Shown here: positions 35,768 through 44,913 of the stretch, piece after piece
Layout: each line of letters opens with the position of its first letter
How positions within the stretch are numbered: position 1 is the stretch's first letter
Assembly: GCF_016862975.1 (NCBI RefSeq)
Contig: NZ_BONZ01000006.1
Coordinates: 186,001-250,000, forward strand
From: Rugosimonospora africana
Lineage (GTDB): Bacteria; Actinomycetota; Actinomycetes; Mycobacteriales; Micromonosporaceae
Direction of reading: 5' to 3'
Length of the DNA stretch: 64,000 bases
Program-made: the position numbers and the translations under genes
Notes under the pieces: model-generated
What the model was told of the DNA's origin: nothing
Databases searched by the model: none
Seen by the model: only the letters and a program-made list of their open reading frames with translations

Positions 35768-37381
35768 TCAGCCGATGAGCGCCTCGGCCGCCGCCTCGCG
35801 GTACTCGCCGTCCTGCTCGCCGCCCGGCTGGCCTGCACCGCGAAGCTCGCTGTTCGGCAGGACCAGGCAGAGCACCACCGCGATCAGCGCGACCAGGCCC
35901 GCGACCAGGAAGATCGGGTGCAGCGTGTCGACGAAGCCGTGCTGGATCGCCGAACGCAGCGGGCCGGGCAGCGCCTTGATCGACGCCGGGTCGTTGATCG
36001 AGATGTTGTTCGCCTGTCCGGCGAAGTGCCGCGCCACGTCCGGCGGCAGTTGCTTGAGCGCCGCCGTGACCAGCGGAGCCAGCGCGCTGCTCAGCTTGTT
36101 GCTCAGCACAGCGCCCAGCGCCGCGACACCCACCGAGCCGCCCAGCGAGCGGAAGAACGTGGCGGTCGCGGTACCCGAGCCCATGTCGCGCAGGGACAGC
36201 GAGTTCTGTACCGCCAGGATCAGCGGCTGCATCGACAGGCCCAGACCGATGCCGATCACCAGCATGTAGATGAACGACAGCCACAGCGGGGTGTCCACCT
36301 GCAACTGGGTGAACAGCAGCAGGCCGGCGGCGAGGATGACGGTACCGGCGATCGTGCTCCACTTGTACTTCCCGAGCTTGCTGATCACGCGGCCCGAGAC
36401 GATCGAGGTCACGATCACGCCGGCCATCATCGGCAGCATCAGCAGACCGGACTTGGTGGGCGTCGCGCCCTTGACGATCTGCAGGTACAGCGGCACATAG
36501 ATGATCGCGCCGAACATGCTGAAGCCGAGGATGAACGTCGCCGCGTTGGAGATCGAGAAGCTCGGGATCTTGAACAGCCGCAGCGGCAGGATCGGCTCCG
36601 ACGCACGCGATTCGACAAACATGAATCCCGCCGCGAGAACCACGAACGCGATCAGCAGGCCGAGCACCTTCGCGGAGGTCCAGGCCCAGCCCGTGCTACC
36701 GCCGAAGGACAGCGCGAGCAGCAGGCAGATCACGCTGAGGACCATGAGAATCGAGCCCTGCCAGTCCACCTTGTGCTCGCGCTTGACGTGCGGCACCAGC
36801 CGCAGCACCGAGTAGCACACGAAGATCGCGAGGATCGCCAGCGGCACGTTGATGTAGAAGATCCAACGCCAGTCGTGCTGCGCGAAGTACCCGCCGACGA
36901 GCGGGCCCGCCACGCTGGACAGGCCGAAGACCGCGCCGAAGATGCCCTGGTACCGAGGCCGGTCGCGGGGCGGCAGGACGTCCGAGACGATGGTGAACGC
37001 CAAGGTCATCAGACCACCGGCACCCAGACCCTGGATCCCGCGGAACAGGATCAGCTCGGTCATGTTCTGCGACAACCCGGCCAGCAGCGAGCCGACGAGG
37101 AAGGTGCCGATGGCGAACATCAGCAGCGGCCGGCGACCGTACAGGTCGGACACCTTGCCGTACAACGGGGTGGACGCGGTCGAGGCCAGCAGGTAGGCGG
37201 TGACCACCCATGAGTAGTGGTTGATCCCGCCCAGCTTGCCGACGATCGTCGGCAGTGCGGTACCGACGATGGTCTGGTCCAGCGCGGCCAGCAACATGCC
37301 GGTCATCAGACCGGCCATCAACAGAAGGATCTGCCGGTGACTCAGCTGTGGCCGGGTCTGGTGCCCGACGGCCGTACTCAT
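35768..37381 (-). CDS. MFS drug efflux transporter, DHA2 (14-TMS) family
   Basis: A 537-residue permease from an ATG with ggagaaaag upstream. DHA2 signatures are clear: LDQTIVGTALPTIVGKL in the first segment, the motif A loop GKVSDLYGRRPLL, and GIGLGLSMQPL. About 14 membrane segments and a polar C-terminal tail. Likely H+-coupled multidrug or antibiotic efflux. It overlaps the MarR gene by four bases and is presumably controlled by it. Confidence 0.95.
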   Translation of the reverse strand: MSTAVGHQTRPQLSHRQILLLMAGLMTGMLLAALDQTIVGTALPTIVGKLGGINHYSWVVTAYLLASTASTPLYGKVSDLYGRRPLLMFAIGTFLVGSLLAGLSQNMTELILFRGIQGLGAGGLMTLAFTIVSDVLPPRDRPRYQGIFGAVFGLSSVAGPLVGGYFAQHDWRWIFYINVPLAILAIFVCYSVLRLVPHVKREHKVDWQGSILMVLSVICLLLALSFGGSTGWAWTSAKVLGLLIAFVVLAAGFMFVESRASEPILPLRLFKIPSFSISNAATFILGFSMFGAIIYVPLYLQIVKGATPTKSGLLMLPMMAGVIVTSIVSGRVISKLGKYKWSTIAGTVILAAGLLLFTQLQVDTPLWLSFIYMLVIGIGLGLSMQPLILAVQNSLSLRDMGSGTATATFFRSLGGSVGVAALGAVLSNKLSSALAPLVTAALKQLPPDVARHFAGQANNISINDPASIKALPGPLRSAIQHGFVDTLHPIFLVAGLVALIAVVLCLVLPNSELRGAGQPGGEQDGEYREAAAEALIG

Positions 37382-37830
37382 CTTTTCTCCTGTCCCGATG
37401 TGGCGATCGTTTCGTTGAGCCGCGTGAACAGCCTGGTGAACTCGGCCCGCTCCTCGGCGGTCCAGTCCGCGAGCAGGTCGCGGAGCGCGGACAGCCACAG
37501 ATCCCGGTTACGGGCGAACACCTCGTGGCCGCTGGCCGTGGCTCCGACCAGTACGGCCCGCTTGTCGGTGGGATCGGGCGAGCGCCCGACCAAGCCGGCC
37601 GACTCCAGCGCGCCGACCTGACGGCTGACCGTCGACAGGTCGAGACACACGTCATCGGCCAGCGCGGACAGCCGGGCCGGACCGCCGCTGGCGATCCGGC
37701 TCAGCAAGATATAAGCGCCCCGCTCCAGGTCGAGACCGTCCGGTGGAACGCGAAGGCTCGCATAGAACCGGTCAGCCCGACGAAGGAAGATGCCGAATTG
37801 ACGCCCGATCTCGACGTGATCGTCCGGCAA
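37378..37830 (-). CDS. MarR family repressor
   Basis: A winged-helix regulator of about 150 residues, the normal MarR length, if translation starts at the TTG at 37830 with a ggggaa site eight bases upstream. The domain is clear: LERGAYILLSRIA, then recognition helix LSALADDVCLDLSTVSRQVGALE and the wing DPTDKRAVLVGAT. The frame stays open upstream through the repeat array to an ATG at 38028, but that part is repeat-derived and not MarR-like. Its stop overlaps the DHA2 exporter ATG, a repressor-pump operon. Confidence 0.85.
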   Translation of the reverse strand: MPDDHVEIGRQFGIFLRRADRFYASLRVPPDGLDLERGAYILLSRIASGGPARLSALADDVCLDLSTVSRQVGALESAGLVGRSPDPTDKRAVLVGATASGHEVFARNRDLWLSALRDLLADWTAEERAEFTRLFTRLNETIATSGQEKR

Positions 37831-37926
37831 AAGTTGTTCCCCGCAATCCCCCGAGATACTTGCTCCGCACAAGCATTTCTCGACAGCGGTCCCACTGACA
37901 ACCGAAATAGCCCTGGTGTGGGCTAG

Positions 37927-38027
37927 CTCTCTCCCAATCGGGCCGCTTGACCGGCCCGCCCACAAACCAGGCGGACCTGACGGCCCTAACTCTCTCTCCC
38001 AATCGGGCCGCTTGACCGGCCCGCCCA
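37927..38027. repeat. Tandem 65-bp repeat, family C
   Basis: Two copies of a 36-bp identical core (ctctctcccaatcggg... at 37927-37962 and 37992-38027), 65 bp apart. The core includes cgggccgcttgaccggcccg, which is partly palindromic (gggcc...ggccc) and shares ggccgcttgaccg with family B. The array sits in the gap between the MarR gene and the small membrane protein gene. Confidence 0.88.
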
Positions 38028-38041
38028 AGAACGAGGCGGCC

Positions 38042-38419
38042 CTACGACATACTCGCGAGGCCGCTCGGCCTGCCGACCGTGTTCAGCACGTACACGGCCT
38101 TGTCCGGTTCCAGCGCGGCCGCGAGCGCGGTGGCCCGTTCCTCGGCCGCCTGGCGCGCGGCTTCCGCCTGCCGACGAGCTTCTTCGGCTTCCCTCTTACC
38201 CGAGGCACCCGCCTGTACGCCGAGGAAGCCTCCGAGGATGGTCCCGACCGTGCCGGTGATGACGCCCAGCGCGGCGCCCACCTCGGTACCGGTCTTGTAC
38301 CGGTACACGGCCACCCCGAAGAACAGGAGCATGGCCGCGATGGCGACGAACACCGCCAGGAACGCGTACCCGCCGCTGCCCCGCGAGCGCTCGCCGGAAC
38401 TCTTCTTACTGCTGGACAT
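38042..38419 (-). CDS. Small membrane protein with coiled-coil tail
   Basis: A 125-residue protein, family not recognised. Residues ~1-17 are Ser/Lys/Arg-rich; two membrane segments follow (YAFLAVFVAIAAMLLFFGVAVY and VGAALGVITGTVGTILGGFLG), then an Ala/Glu/Arg heptad-like coiled coil (EAEEARRQAEAARQAAEERA) and a short tail. A ggggg-rich site precedes the ATG. Adjacent to the repeat array; no obvious operon partner. Confidence 0.82.
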   Translation of the reverse strand: MSSSKKSSGERSRGSGGYAFLAVFVAIAAMLLFFGVAVYRYKTGTEVGAALGVITGTVGTILGGFLGVQAGASGKREAEEARRQAEAARQAAEERATALAAALEPDKAVYVLNTVGRPSGLASMS

Positions 38420-38575
38420 GGGCGTCCCACCCCCTGGATCGCCTGGAACTGACGGATCGACTTTAGTCCCGATTTGGGCTATCTACGGCGTTTGGCGTAG
38501 TTCGGGGCAAATGGTCGAGACGCTCCGGTCCGAGGCGTGATGGCCATCGTGCTGGCCGCAGCGCTCGGGTAGGGA

Positions 38576-40807
38576 TCAGTTGGCCGCCGCGGCGTCCAGC
38601 GGGGCGGCTTCGCCCTGGCTCGGTGCGCGCCCCGTCCCGCCCTGGCGCGGCACGCGCACGATCTCACCCTGGCGCGGCATGCGCCCGATTTCCTCCGCCG
38701 GCACCGGCCGGCCGAACAGCCAGCCCTGCCCGCAGTCGCAGCCCAGGTCGCGCAGCCAAGCCTCCTGTGCCGCCGTCTCCACGCCCTCCGCGGTCGCGGA
38801 CAGCCCGAGCCCGTGAGCCAGGCCGACCAGCGTGGCCACGATCCGGTCGCGCGCCGGATCGGCCGGCTGCGAGTCCCAGAGCCCCTCGATGAACTGCGCG
38901 GCCAGCTTCAGGTTGTGTACCGGCAGGTCACACAGGTACGCGAAGTTGGAGTACCCGGTGCCGAAATCGTCGATCGCGATCCGGACTCCCATGGCGACCA
39001 GGGCGCGCAGCATCCGGATGGGCTCGCCGGTGGTGTCCATGACCGCACTCTCGGTCAGTTCGAGCTGCAGCAGCCGGGGTTCGAGCCCGGTCTGGCGGAG
39101 CACGTCCCGTACCGTGTCGGCGAGGTCCGGCTGGTGAATCTGGCGTACCGACAGGTTGACGCTCACCACCAGGTCGGGCTCACCGTCCCGCTGCCAGCTC
39201 CGGGCCTGCCGGCACGCCTCCGCCAGCACCCAGCGGCCCAGCGGCACGATCAACCCGCTCGCCTCGGCCACTTCGATGAACTGGTCGGGCAGCAACCGGC
39301 CGAGCGTCGGGTGCTGCCACCGGACCAGCGCCTCCACGCCCAGCAGCGCCCGGTCGGCAAGCCGCACCAGCGGCTGGTACTCGACGACGAACTCACCCCG
39401 CTCCAGCGCCGCCGGCATGGTCGCGGACAGCGTGTACCGGGTGACCTCGCGTGCGTGCCGGTCCTCGTCAAAGAGTGCCCAGCGGCGGCCGCCGGCCGAC
39501 TTCGCCCAGAACAGAGTGGTGTCCGCGGCCTTCATCATGTCCTCGACGTCGCTGCCGCGCACGGCGCGCTCCACCACGCCCACGCTCGCGCCGACGGTCA
39601 GCTCCTGGCCGGCGATCGGGACCGGAGCCTCCAGCGCGGCGAGCACGTCGCGTGCCACCCCGACGACCTGCTCGGTATCCGTCGAGTCGGAGACGAGCAC
39701 GACGAACTCGTCACCCCCGATCCGGGCAACGAAGTGCCCGAGGCGGGAGACCGCGACTTCCAGCCGAGCGGCGATCGCGGCCAGCAGACGGTCGCCGAGG
39801 TCGTGGCCGAGGGTGTCGTTGACCACCTTGAAGTCGTCCAGATCCAGGTAACAGAGCCCGACCCTGCGGTCCCGGTCGGTGGCGGCGAACAGCTCGTTCA
39901 TGCGCTCCAGGAACAGCCGCCGGTTGGGCAGGCCGGTCAGTGGGTCGTGCCGCGCCTCGTGGCGCAGCCGGGCGTGCAGCCGCTGCCGGTCGGTGACGTC
40001 CTGGATCATCGCCACCGTGTATCGGGGCCGGCCGTCCCGGTCGCGCAGCAGGGACAGGGTCATCTCGGTGTAGACGGTGCTGCCGTCCCTGCGCCGGTAA
40101 CGCCGGTTGCGGCGGATGTAGTCCACCTCGCCGCCGATCACCTGCTGGTACCCGTCCCAGCTGGACGGCTCGTCGTCCGGGTGCGACAGGTCCCACACGG
40201 TCAGCTGTCGCAGCTCCTCGATCGGGTACCCGAGCAGGTCGGCCAGGGCCTGGTTCGCCTCCAGGATCCGGCCGCTGATGTCGGCGATACCGATCCCGAT
40301 CGCGGCACTGGCGAACACCGCCCGGAACCGCGCCTCGGCCTGGGCCTGCGCGGCGGCCAGCGCGTCCCATGCCTGCTCCTGGTCGTCGAGGGTGCGCCGG
40401 CGCAGCGCCCAGGTGTACCCGCTGGCCAGCGCGCCCTGAAGCCCGGCGATCCGGCCGGCGGTGTCGCGCGGCTCGGGATCGGCGGTCGGTTGCCCTCTCC
40501 GGGCGTCCGCTTGGGCGTCCACAGCGCCGGCAAACTCCGTGCCGAGCAGCGCGACGGTCCGGCTGAGCGCGTCCGGGTTGAGAAAGTGCGCGTCGACGAG
40601 CGCCGCTCCCACCCGCCGCGCGGAATCGGCGGAGAACGGCCGCGCGGACAGCGCCGCGATCAGTTGGTCGGTGAGGCCACGCAGCAGCTCGCTCAGCGCG
40701 GCGGAGCTCATCGGGACATAGCTGGTCCCGCCGATCGCCCGCGCCCACGCGTCGACGAAACGGTCCCGACCGGATCCGGCTGTCGAGCCGGACCCGTTGC
40801 GTCCCAT
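38576..40807 (-). CDS. PAS-GGDEF-EAL cyclic-di-GMP signalling protein
   Basis: A 743-residue protein from an ATG with ggggaggg upstream. An N-terminal ~150-residue helical region precedes a PAS domain (about 170-290). The diguanylate cyclase domain has an intact active site IGGDEF (about residue 365), preceded by DPLTGLPNRRLF; the phosphodiesterase domain has the intact EAL signature in VEALVRWQHP (about 490) and DDFGTGYSNFAYL. Both enzymatic activities are therefore possible. No membrane segments are seen, so it is cytoplasmic. The last 40 residues are a loose Pro/Arg/Gln/Gly repeat (MPRQGEIVRVPRQGG). The bacterium thus uses c-di-GMP. Confidence 0.95.
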   Translation of the reverse strand: MGRNGSGSTAGSGRDRFVDAWARAIGGTSYVPMSSAALSELLRGLTDQLIAALSARPFSADSARRVGAALVDAHFLNPDALSRTVALLGTEFAGAVDAQADARRGQPTADPEPRDTAGRIAGLQGALASGYTWALRRRTLDDQEQAWDALAAAQAQAEARFRAVFASAAIGIGIADISGRILEANQALADLLGYPIEELRQLTVWDLSHPDDEPSSWDGYQQVIGGEVDYIRRNRRYRRRDGSTVYTEMTLSLLRDRDGRPRYTVAMIQDVTDRQRLHARLRHEARHDPLTGLPNRRLFLERMNELFAATDRDRRVGLCYLDLDDFKVVNDTLGHDLGDRLLAAIAARLEVAVSRLGHFVARIGGDEFVVLVSDSTDTEQVVGVARDVLAALEAPVPIAGQELTVGASVGVVERAVRGSDVEDMMKAADTTLFWAKSAGGRRWALFDEDRHAREVTRYTLSATMPAALERGEFVVEYQPLVRLADRALLGVEALVRWQHPTLGRLLPDQFIEVAEASGLIVPLGRWVLAEACRQARSWQRDGEPDLVVSVNLSVRQIHQPDLADTVRDVLRQTGLEPRLLQLELTESAVMDTTGEPIRMLRALVAMGVRIAIDDFGTGYSNFAYLCDLPVHNLKLAAQFIEGLWDSQPADPARDRIVATLVGLAHGLGLSATAEGVETAAQEAWLRDLGCDCGQGWLFGRPVPAEEIGRMPRQGEIVRVPRQGGTGRAPSQGEAAPLDAAAAN

Positions 40808-41050
40808 AAGGCCCTCCCCCAGTGCCCCGCGGCAACGCCTACCTCCGCGGCGACGCGTGCGTACGCGACGACGCGCGGCATGCCCGCGCGGTGCGAGCAT
40901 ATTGCCATCGACAACGCCTCGGGAACCCGCCGACAGTACCGGCCGATCCGCCGGGACTTTGATGCCTGTCAACGTATTCCCCGACTGGGCCTGCGGTAAT
41001 CGTCGAGAGTCGCGACCCGAACACGTACCGTTTCCAACCCGGAAACCACG

Positions 41051-41077
41051 AAAGGCCGGAGCTGAACTCCGGCCTTT
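41051..41077 (-). terminator. Terminator downstream of tRNA-Thr
   Basis: aaaggccggag (41051-41061) and ctccggccttt (41067-41077) form a perfect 11-bp stem around ctgaa. It follows the tRNA on the leftward strand and ends in a T-run on that strand. Confidence 0.85.
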
Positions 41078-41093
41078 GCGTGCGCGTCGCGCG

Positions 41094-41169
41094 TGGAGCC
41101 GCCTGTCGGAATCGAACCGACGACCTCATTATTACGAGTAATGTGCTCTACCGACTGAGCTAAGGCGGC
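41094..41169 (-). tRNA. tRNA-Thr (anticodon CGU)
   Basis: The leftward strand folds into a 76-nt cloverleaf. The acceptor stem GCCGCCT pairs with AGGCGGC, a discriminator T and encoded CCA follow. The D arm is GCTCAGTCGGTAGAGC, the anticodon stem-loop is CATTA-CTCGTAA-TAATG with anticodon CGT, and the T arm is GTCGGTTCGATTCCGAC. It reads ACG threonine codons. A hairpin terminator follows 17 bp on. Confidence 0.97.
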
Positions 41170-41505
41170 GCGAGACCCGTTGAGTCTACGCGACGCGGTC
41201 ATGGCGGGCCCACCGGGTATCGGCAAGGTCGTCTCGGATCCCGAGGTGTTCCCAAACCGTTACGATGTTGATCGTCATACCGGGTTTTTCCTGGCCAAAG
41301 GCATGATCGAGATGCCTGGCGCGACCGGTCGCGCTGCTACCCCGGCCGCACATCATTGATTACCCTGCACACGCATGACCAATCGAGCAAACGACCGCCC
41401 GACCGCGGCGCCCCGCCGACCGGTCCTCGGGTGCGCGACGGCGGCGGCAGCTCAGCGTCCCTCGCGGCCGGCAGCCCGGCGCCGCCCGACCTCGCGGGCG
41501 ACCGC
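41170..41505. other. Intergenic region before the metallophosphoesterase
   Basis: About 335 bases between the tRNA and the chosen ATG at 41506. It should hold both promoters (tRNA to the left, phosphoesterase to the right). An in-frame TTG at 41356 would add 50 low-complexity residues. A possible -10 (tacgat, 41261-41266) is visible. I see no repeat or RNA in it. Confidence 0.4.
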
Positions 41506-43200
41506 ATGACCATCGACGACCAGCCGGTCACCGAGCCACGACCGCGCACCTTCGACCCCAAGGAACTGGGCTTCCGCCCGCAGCCCCCGGTCGGTTGGCT
41601 CCAGCCCGTCCAGCTCTCGGGCACCGCGCTGCGGGTCATCCTGTCGCAGATGTTCGGCGCGTACCTCGACAAGCGCGAGCTGCAGAACACGCTGCCGGCC
41701 AGGGTCTACGACGAGGGCGCCGACCGGGACGAACTGTGGTTCGACTATGTCGCCGACCTCGGCGACGGATTCAACCCCACCTACACGGTGGCCTACCTGC
41801 TCGCCCAGCCCAGCCTCACGGTCGATGGGCATGAGCTGCCCCGGGGCAAGGTGCTGATGATGGGCGGCGACGAGGTGTACCCGACCGCGAGCACCGGTGC
41901 GTACGAGGACCGTACGAAGGGGCCGTACAAGGCGGCGCTGCCGTGCGCGTACGGCGCGGACCAACCCCAGCTGTACGCGCTGCCGGGCAACCACGACTGG
42001 TACGACGGCCTGACCGCGTTCCTGCGGCTGTTCGCGAAGAACGAGGCGGACAGCATCGGCGGCTGGGTCAACGCGCAGGCCCGCTCGTACTTCGCCATCT
42101 CGCTGCCGCACAAGTGGTGGCTGCTGGCCATCGACACCCAGTTCGGCGCGTACCTGGACGACCCGCAGTTGCGCTACTTCCGGGACGTCGCGGCCCGGCT
42201 GGACGCCGACGATCGGCTGATCCTGTGCTCGTCGACGCCGGGGTGGGTCGAGGCGATCGACGACGCGAGCGCCTACGACGCCATCGACTATTTCATGCGT
42301 ACCGTCGTCGAGCCGACCGGCGCCAAGGTAAAGCTGATGCTCTCCGGGGACCTCCACCACTACGCCCGGTACGAGGGGCCGGACCGCCAGCTGATCACCT
42401 GCGGCGGCGGCGGCGCCTACCTGTACCCGACGCACAAGCTGCCCGAAGAGATCATGGTGCCGCCGCCGGTCAGCAGGTCGCGCCGGCAGAGCCCGATCAA
42501 GCGGTACGGGCTGGCCACCACGTACCCCTCGAAGGCGAGGTCGCGGCGCTACGCCACCAGCGTGTTCACCAGCGTCCTGGCCCGTAACTCCAGCTTCGCC
42601 GCGCTGCTCGGTGCCGTGCACACCCTGTATGCGATGGCCCTGGTCGAGCTGATGCGCCACCCGTCCGGAACGGCGCAACGCCTGTTCACCATCCCGGCGG
42701 CGCTGATGGGCCTGCTGATCATCGGCGGGGCCACGTTCTTCGCGATGCCGTCCAAGGGCGGTAAACAGTCGAAACACTGGATGTTCGGCGTCGGACACGG
42801 GCTGGCGCATGCCGCTCTCGGCGTGCTCGGCGCCTGGGCGTGGCTGCACCTGCCGTTCGGTGACTGGGTCTGGCCGCTGCCGCTGTTGGCCGCCGTGGTC
42901 ATCTACCTGCCGGTGTCCGGCCTGATCGCGCTCGAACTCTTCTGCCTCTACCTGCTGCTGGCCAGTACGGCCCGGGTGAACCTGAACGAGCTGTTCGCCG
43001 GGCAGTCCATTGTGGACTCAAAGTGCTTCCTGCGGCTGCGTTTCGACCGGGATGGCTCGCTGACCATCTACCCGATCGGGATCGACCGGGTCAATCTCGG
43101 CTGGGAGGTCGCGCCGGACGCGCCGCAGACGCAGTCGTGGATCGAACCCACGAGGCCGATCGACATCCACCTGATCGAGCAACCGCTGCGGATCGAGTAA
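41506..43200 (+). CDS. Membrane metallophosphoesterase
   Basis: A 564-residue protein from the ATG at 41506 (the frame is open further upstream). The first ~340 residues form a calcineurin-like phosphoesterase domain: GGDEVYP, the GNHDWYDG metal motif (about residue 164), and GDLHHYARY (about 284), which supply Asp/Asn/His ligands. The last ~220 residues contain four to five membrane segments (MALVELMRH, LFTIPAALMGLLIIGGATFFAM, HGLAHAALGVLGAWAWLHLPF, LPLLAAVVIYLPVSGLIALELFCLYLLLAS) and a polar C-terminus. The combination is not one I can assign to a named enzyme; nucleotide, phospholipid or protein phosphate are possible substrates. Confidence 0.9.
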   Translation: MTIDDQPVTEPRPRTFDPKELGFRPQPPVGWLQPVQLSGTALRVILSQMFGAYLDKRELQNTLPARVYDEGADRDELWFDYVADLGDGFNPTYTVAYLLAQPSLTVDGHELPRGKVLMMGGDEVYPTASTGAYEDRTKGPYKAALPCAYGADQPQLYALPGNHDWYDGLTAFLRLFAKNEADSIGGWVNAQARSYFAISLPHKWWLLAIDTQFGAYLDDPQLRYFRDVAARLDADDRLILCSSTPGWVEAIDDASAYDAIDYFMRTVVEPTGAKVKLMLSGDLHHYARYEGPDRQLITCGGGGAYLYPTHKLPEEIMVPPPVSRSRRQSPIKRYGLATTYPSKARSRRYATSVFTSVLARNSSFAALLGAVHTLYAMALVELMRHPSGTAQRLFTIPAALMGLLIIGGATFFAMPSKGGKQSKHWMFGVGHGLAHAALGVLGAWAWLHLPFGDWVWPLPLLAAVVIYLPVSGLIALELFCLYLLLASTARVNLNELFAGQSIVDSKCFLRLRFDRDGSLTIYPIGIDRVNLGWEVAPDAPQTQSWIEPTRPIDIHLIEQPLRIE

Positions 43201-43208
43201 CGGCCGGT

Positions 43209-44039
43209 TCAGCGGCTCTCGTACGCCTGGCGGGGGCCGCACACCGAGGCCCGGCTGCACGAACAGCGCGAACCGTCGGCGTCCATGCGGACGACGACCG
43301 AGTCGCGCGGCACGCTGTGCCCGACCACCCGGCCGTCACCGTCCGGAGTGGACACTCGGGTGCCCACCGCCGGGGCGGCGGCCTGGAACTGCTGGTACAG
43401 CGGGTGCTCGTACTTCAGGCAGCACATCAGGCGGCCACACGCGCCCGAAATGCGCAGCGGATTGAGCGGGAGGTCCTGGTCCTTCGCCATCCGGATGGTG
43501 ACCGGCTCGAAGTCGGTCAGGAACGTGGCGCAGCACAGGTCGCGTCCGCACGAGCCGATCCCGCCCTGGACCCGCGCCGAGTCCCGGGCGGAGAGCTGGC
43601 GCAGCTCGACCCGGCAGTGCAGGGTGGCGCCCAGGTCGCGGACCAGCGACCGGAAGTCGACCCGATGCGGCGCGGTGAAGTAGATGGTGGTCCGGCCGCC
43701 CGAGCCCCCGGCGCTTTCCAGCACGTGGTCGACCGCGACCACCTTCATCGGGAGTTCGTGCTCGCGGATCAGCCGCTTGGCGGCGGTCTTGGCCTCCGCC
43801 TTCCGTTTGCGCATCAGCTCGTCGCGGCGCAGGTCGTCGTCGCCGGCCACGCCGAGCAGCTGAGGGAAGCCGTCGGTTTCCTCGGAGACCCACTGCGGCG
43901 CCCATACGCACTCGGCGACCTCGGCGCCGTCGTCCGTGGGGACCAGCACCTTGTCACCGACGCTGATCGACAGGTCGCCGGGGTTGAGGTAATACAGCCG
44001 GCCGTACCGATTGAAGCTGACCGCACACAGCATTCCCAT
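43209..44039 (-). CDS. ricT: PSP1/RicT family regulatory protein
   Basis: A 276-residue PSP1-domain protein. The N-terminus MGMLCAVSFNRYGRLYY and the conserved Cys-rich core, ESAGGSGGRTT, SCGRDLCCATFL and CGRLMCCLKYE, identify the RicT (YaaT) family, which in Bacillus forms an iron-sulfur-containing RNA-maturation complex. In many bacteria it lies just downstream of holB, as here, but separated by three genes. Several starts (TTG 44042, ATG 44039, ATG 44033) are in frame; 44039 is chosen by homology to the family. Confidence 0.93.
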   Translation of the reverse strand: MGMLCAVSFNRYGRLYYLNPGDLSISVGDKVLVPTDDGAEVAECVWAPQWVSEETDGFPQLLGVAGDDDLRRDELMRKRKAEAKTAAKRLIREHELPMKVVAVDHVLESAGGSGGRTTIYFTAPHRVDFRSLVRDLGATLHCRVELRQLSARDSARVQGGIGSCGRDLCCATFLTDFEPVTIRMAKDQDLPLNPLRISGACGRLMCCLKYEHPLYQQFQAAAPAVGTRVSTPDGDGRVVGHSVPRDSVVVRMDADGSRCSCSRASVCGPRQAYESR

Positions 44040-44112
44040 CAAGCCACCTTATCCCGGTTTGGTGCGCCGGAGACCAGGCGTGATGCGGCCGGCACGCACA
44101 GGCAACGGGCAG

Positions 44113-44913
44113 TCAGCCGATTTCCAACCGCCCGTGAACGCTGGTCGCCATCGGGGCCTGGGCCGGAAAGGGCAGGTCGTCGAGCCGGCCGGCCCACGCG
44201 TCGAGGACGCGCCGGCCATCGTCCAGGATCTCGGCCGCGCCACCGAGGATGTGCGCGCCGAGGTCGGCCGCCGCCCGGGCGGCGTCGCGGGACGTGGCGG
44301 TCGGTCCGTCAAGGGCGCCGGCCGGTCCGCCGGCCGCTCCGGCGGTGACGCCACCCCCGATGCCGATGCCCGCGAGGTTGCTGACCGCGCCGGCAATGCC
44401 CGCGATGTCGCTGCCCGTGCCGGTATGGCCGGTGCCCGGGGCCAGGGAGGCCCGCAGGGTCGCCGCCTCGGCCGAGCCCAGGCACTCGGCCAGCGTGCCG
44501 GCCAGCGCTCGGCGCCCCCGGGCCAGCCAGGCGCCGACCTCGTCGAGGTATGAAGCGGTCGCGTCCAACCGGCCGGCCATGCTGGCCGAGTCGCCGGCCA
44601 GGTATCCAGAGAGTGTCGACCACCGGGCGGCGAAGCTCTCCGCGGCCGGGCCGCGCCAGGCCGCCGGCATCGGTGCCGACGCCTGCCCGGTCTCGTAGCC
44701 CTCGGACTGGCGGCGCAGAGCATCACCGGCCACGACGAGCGGATCGGCGGTCACCGCGGCGAGTTGCGTGACAACGTCGCCCGGCAGCGCGCCGACCCGG
44801 CGCAGCAGCGGCAACACCGGATGGTCGGCCGGTGCACCGGCGGCGATCAGCGTGGCGTCGATCCGGTCGAGCAGGGCGCCGGCAGCGGGGTGGATGCGGT
44901 CGAGGAGGTCCAT
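44113..44913 (-). CDS. WXG/ESX-type helical protein, large
   Basis: A 266-residue protein with a helical-hairpin-type region at residues ~60-165 containing PAAWRGPAAESFAARW, a WxG-like turn seen in type VII secretion substrates. A central Gly/Ala-rich linker (AGIGIGGGVTAGAAGG) leads to a second helical part with ARAAADLGAHILGGAAEILDDG. No signal peptide. The ATG overlaps the stop of the smaller WXG-like gene by one base. Probably a T7SS substrate or toxin-associated protein; no toxin domain is seen. No ESX ATPase is in the window. Confidence 0.75.
   Translation of the reverse strand: MDLLDRIHPAAGALLDRIDATLIAAGAPADHPVLPLLRRVGALPGDVVTQLAAVTADPLVVAGDALRRQSEGYETGQASAPMPAAWRGPAAESFAARWSTLSGYLAGDSASMAGRLDATASYLDEVGAWLARGRRALAGTLAECLGSAEAATLRASLAPGTGHTGTGSDIAGIAGAVSNLAGIGIGGGVTAGAAGGPAGALDGPTATSRDAARAAADLGAHILGGAAEILDDGRRVLDAWAGRLDDLPFPAQAPMATSVHGRLEIG

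Noticed and set aside
35618-37213. Long rightward open frame antisense to the DHA2 exporter
   Set aside because: Shadow frame with Asp/Arg/Gln/His bias; the exporter motifs on the other strand are unmistakable.
37831-38028. N-terminal extension of MarR from an ATG at 38028
   Set aside because: The extra ~66 residues are encoded by the tandem repeat and do not resemble MarR proteins; the resulting length would exceed the family.
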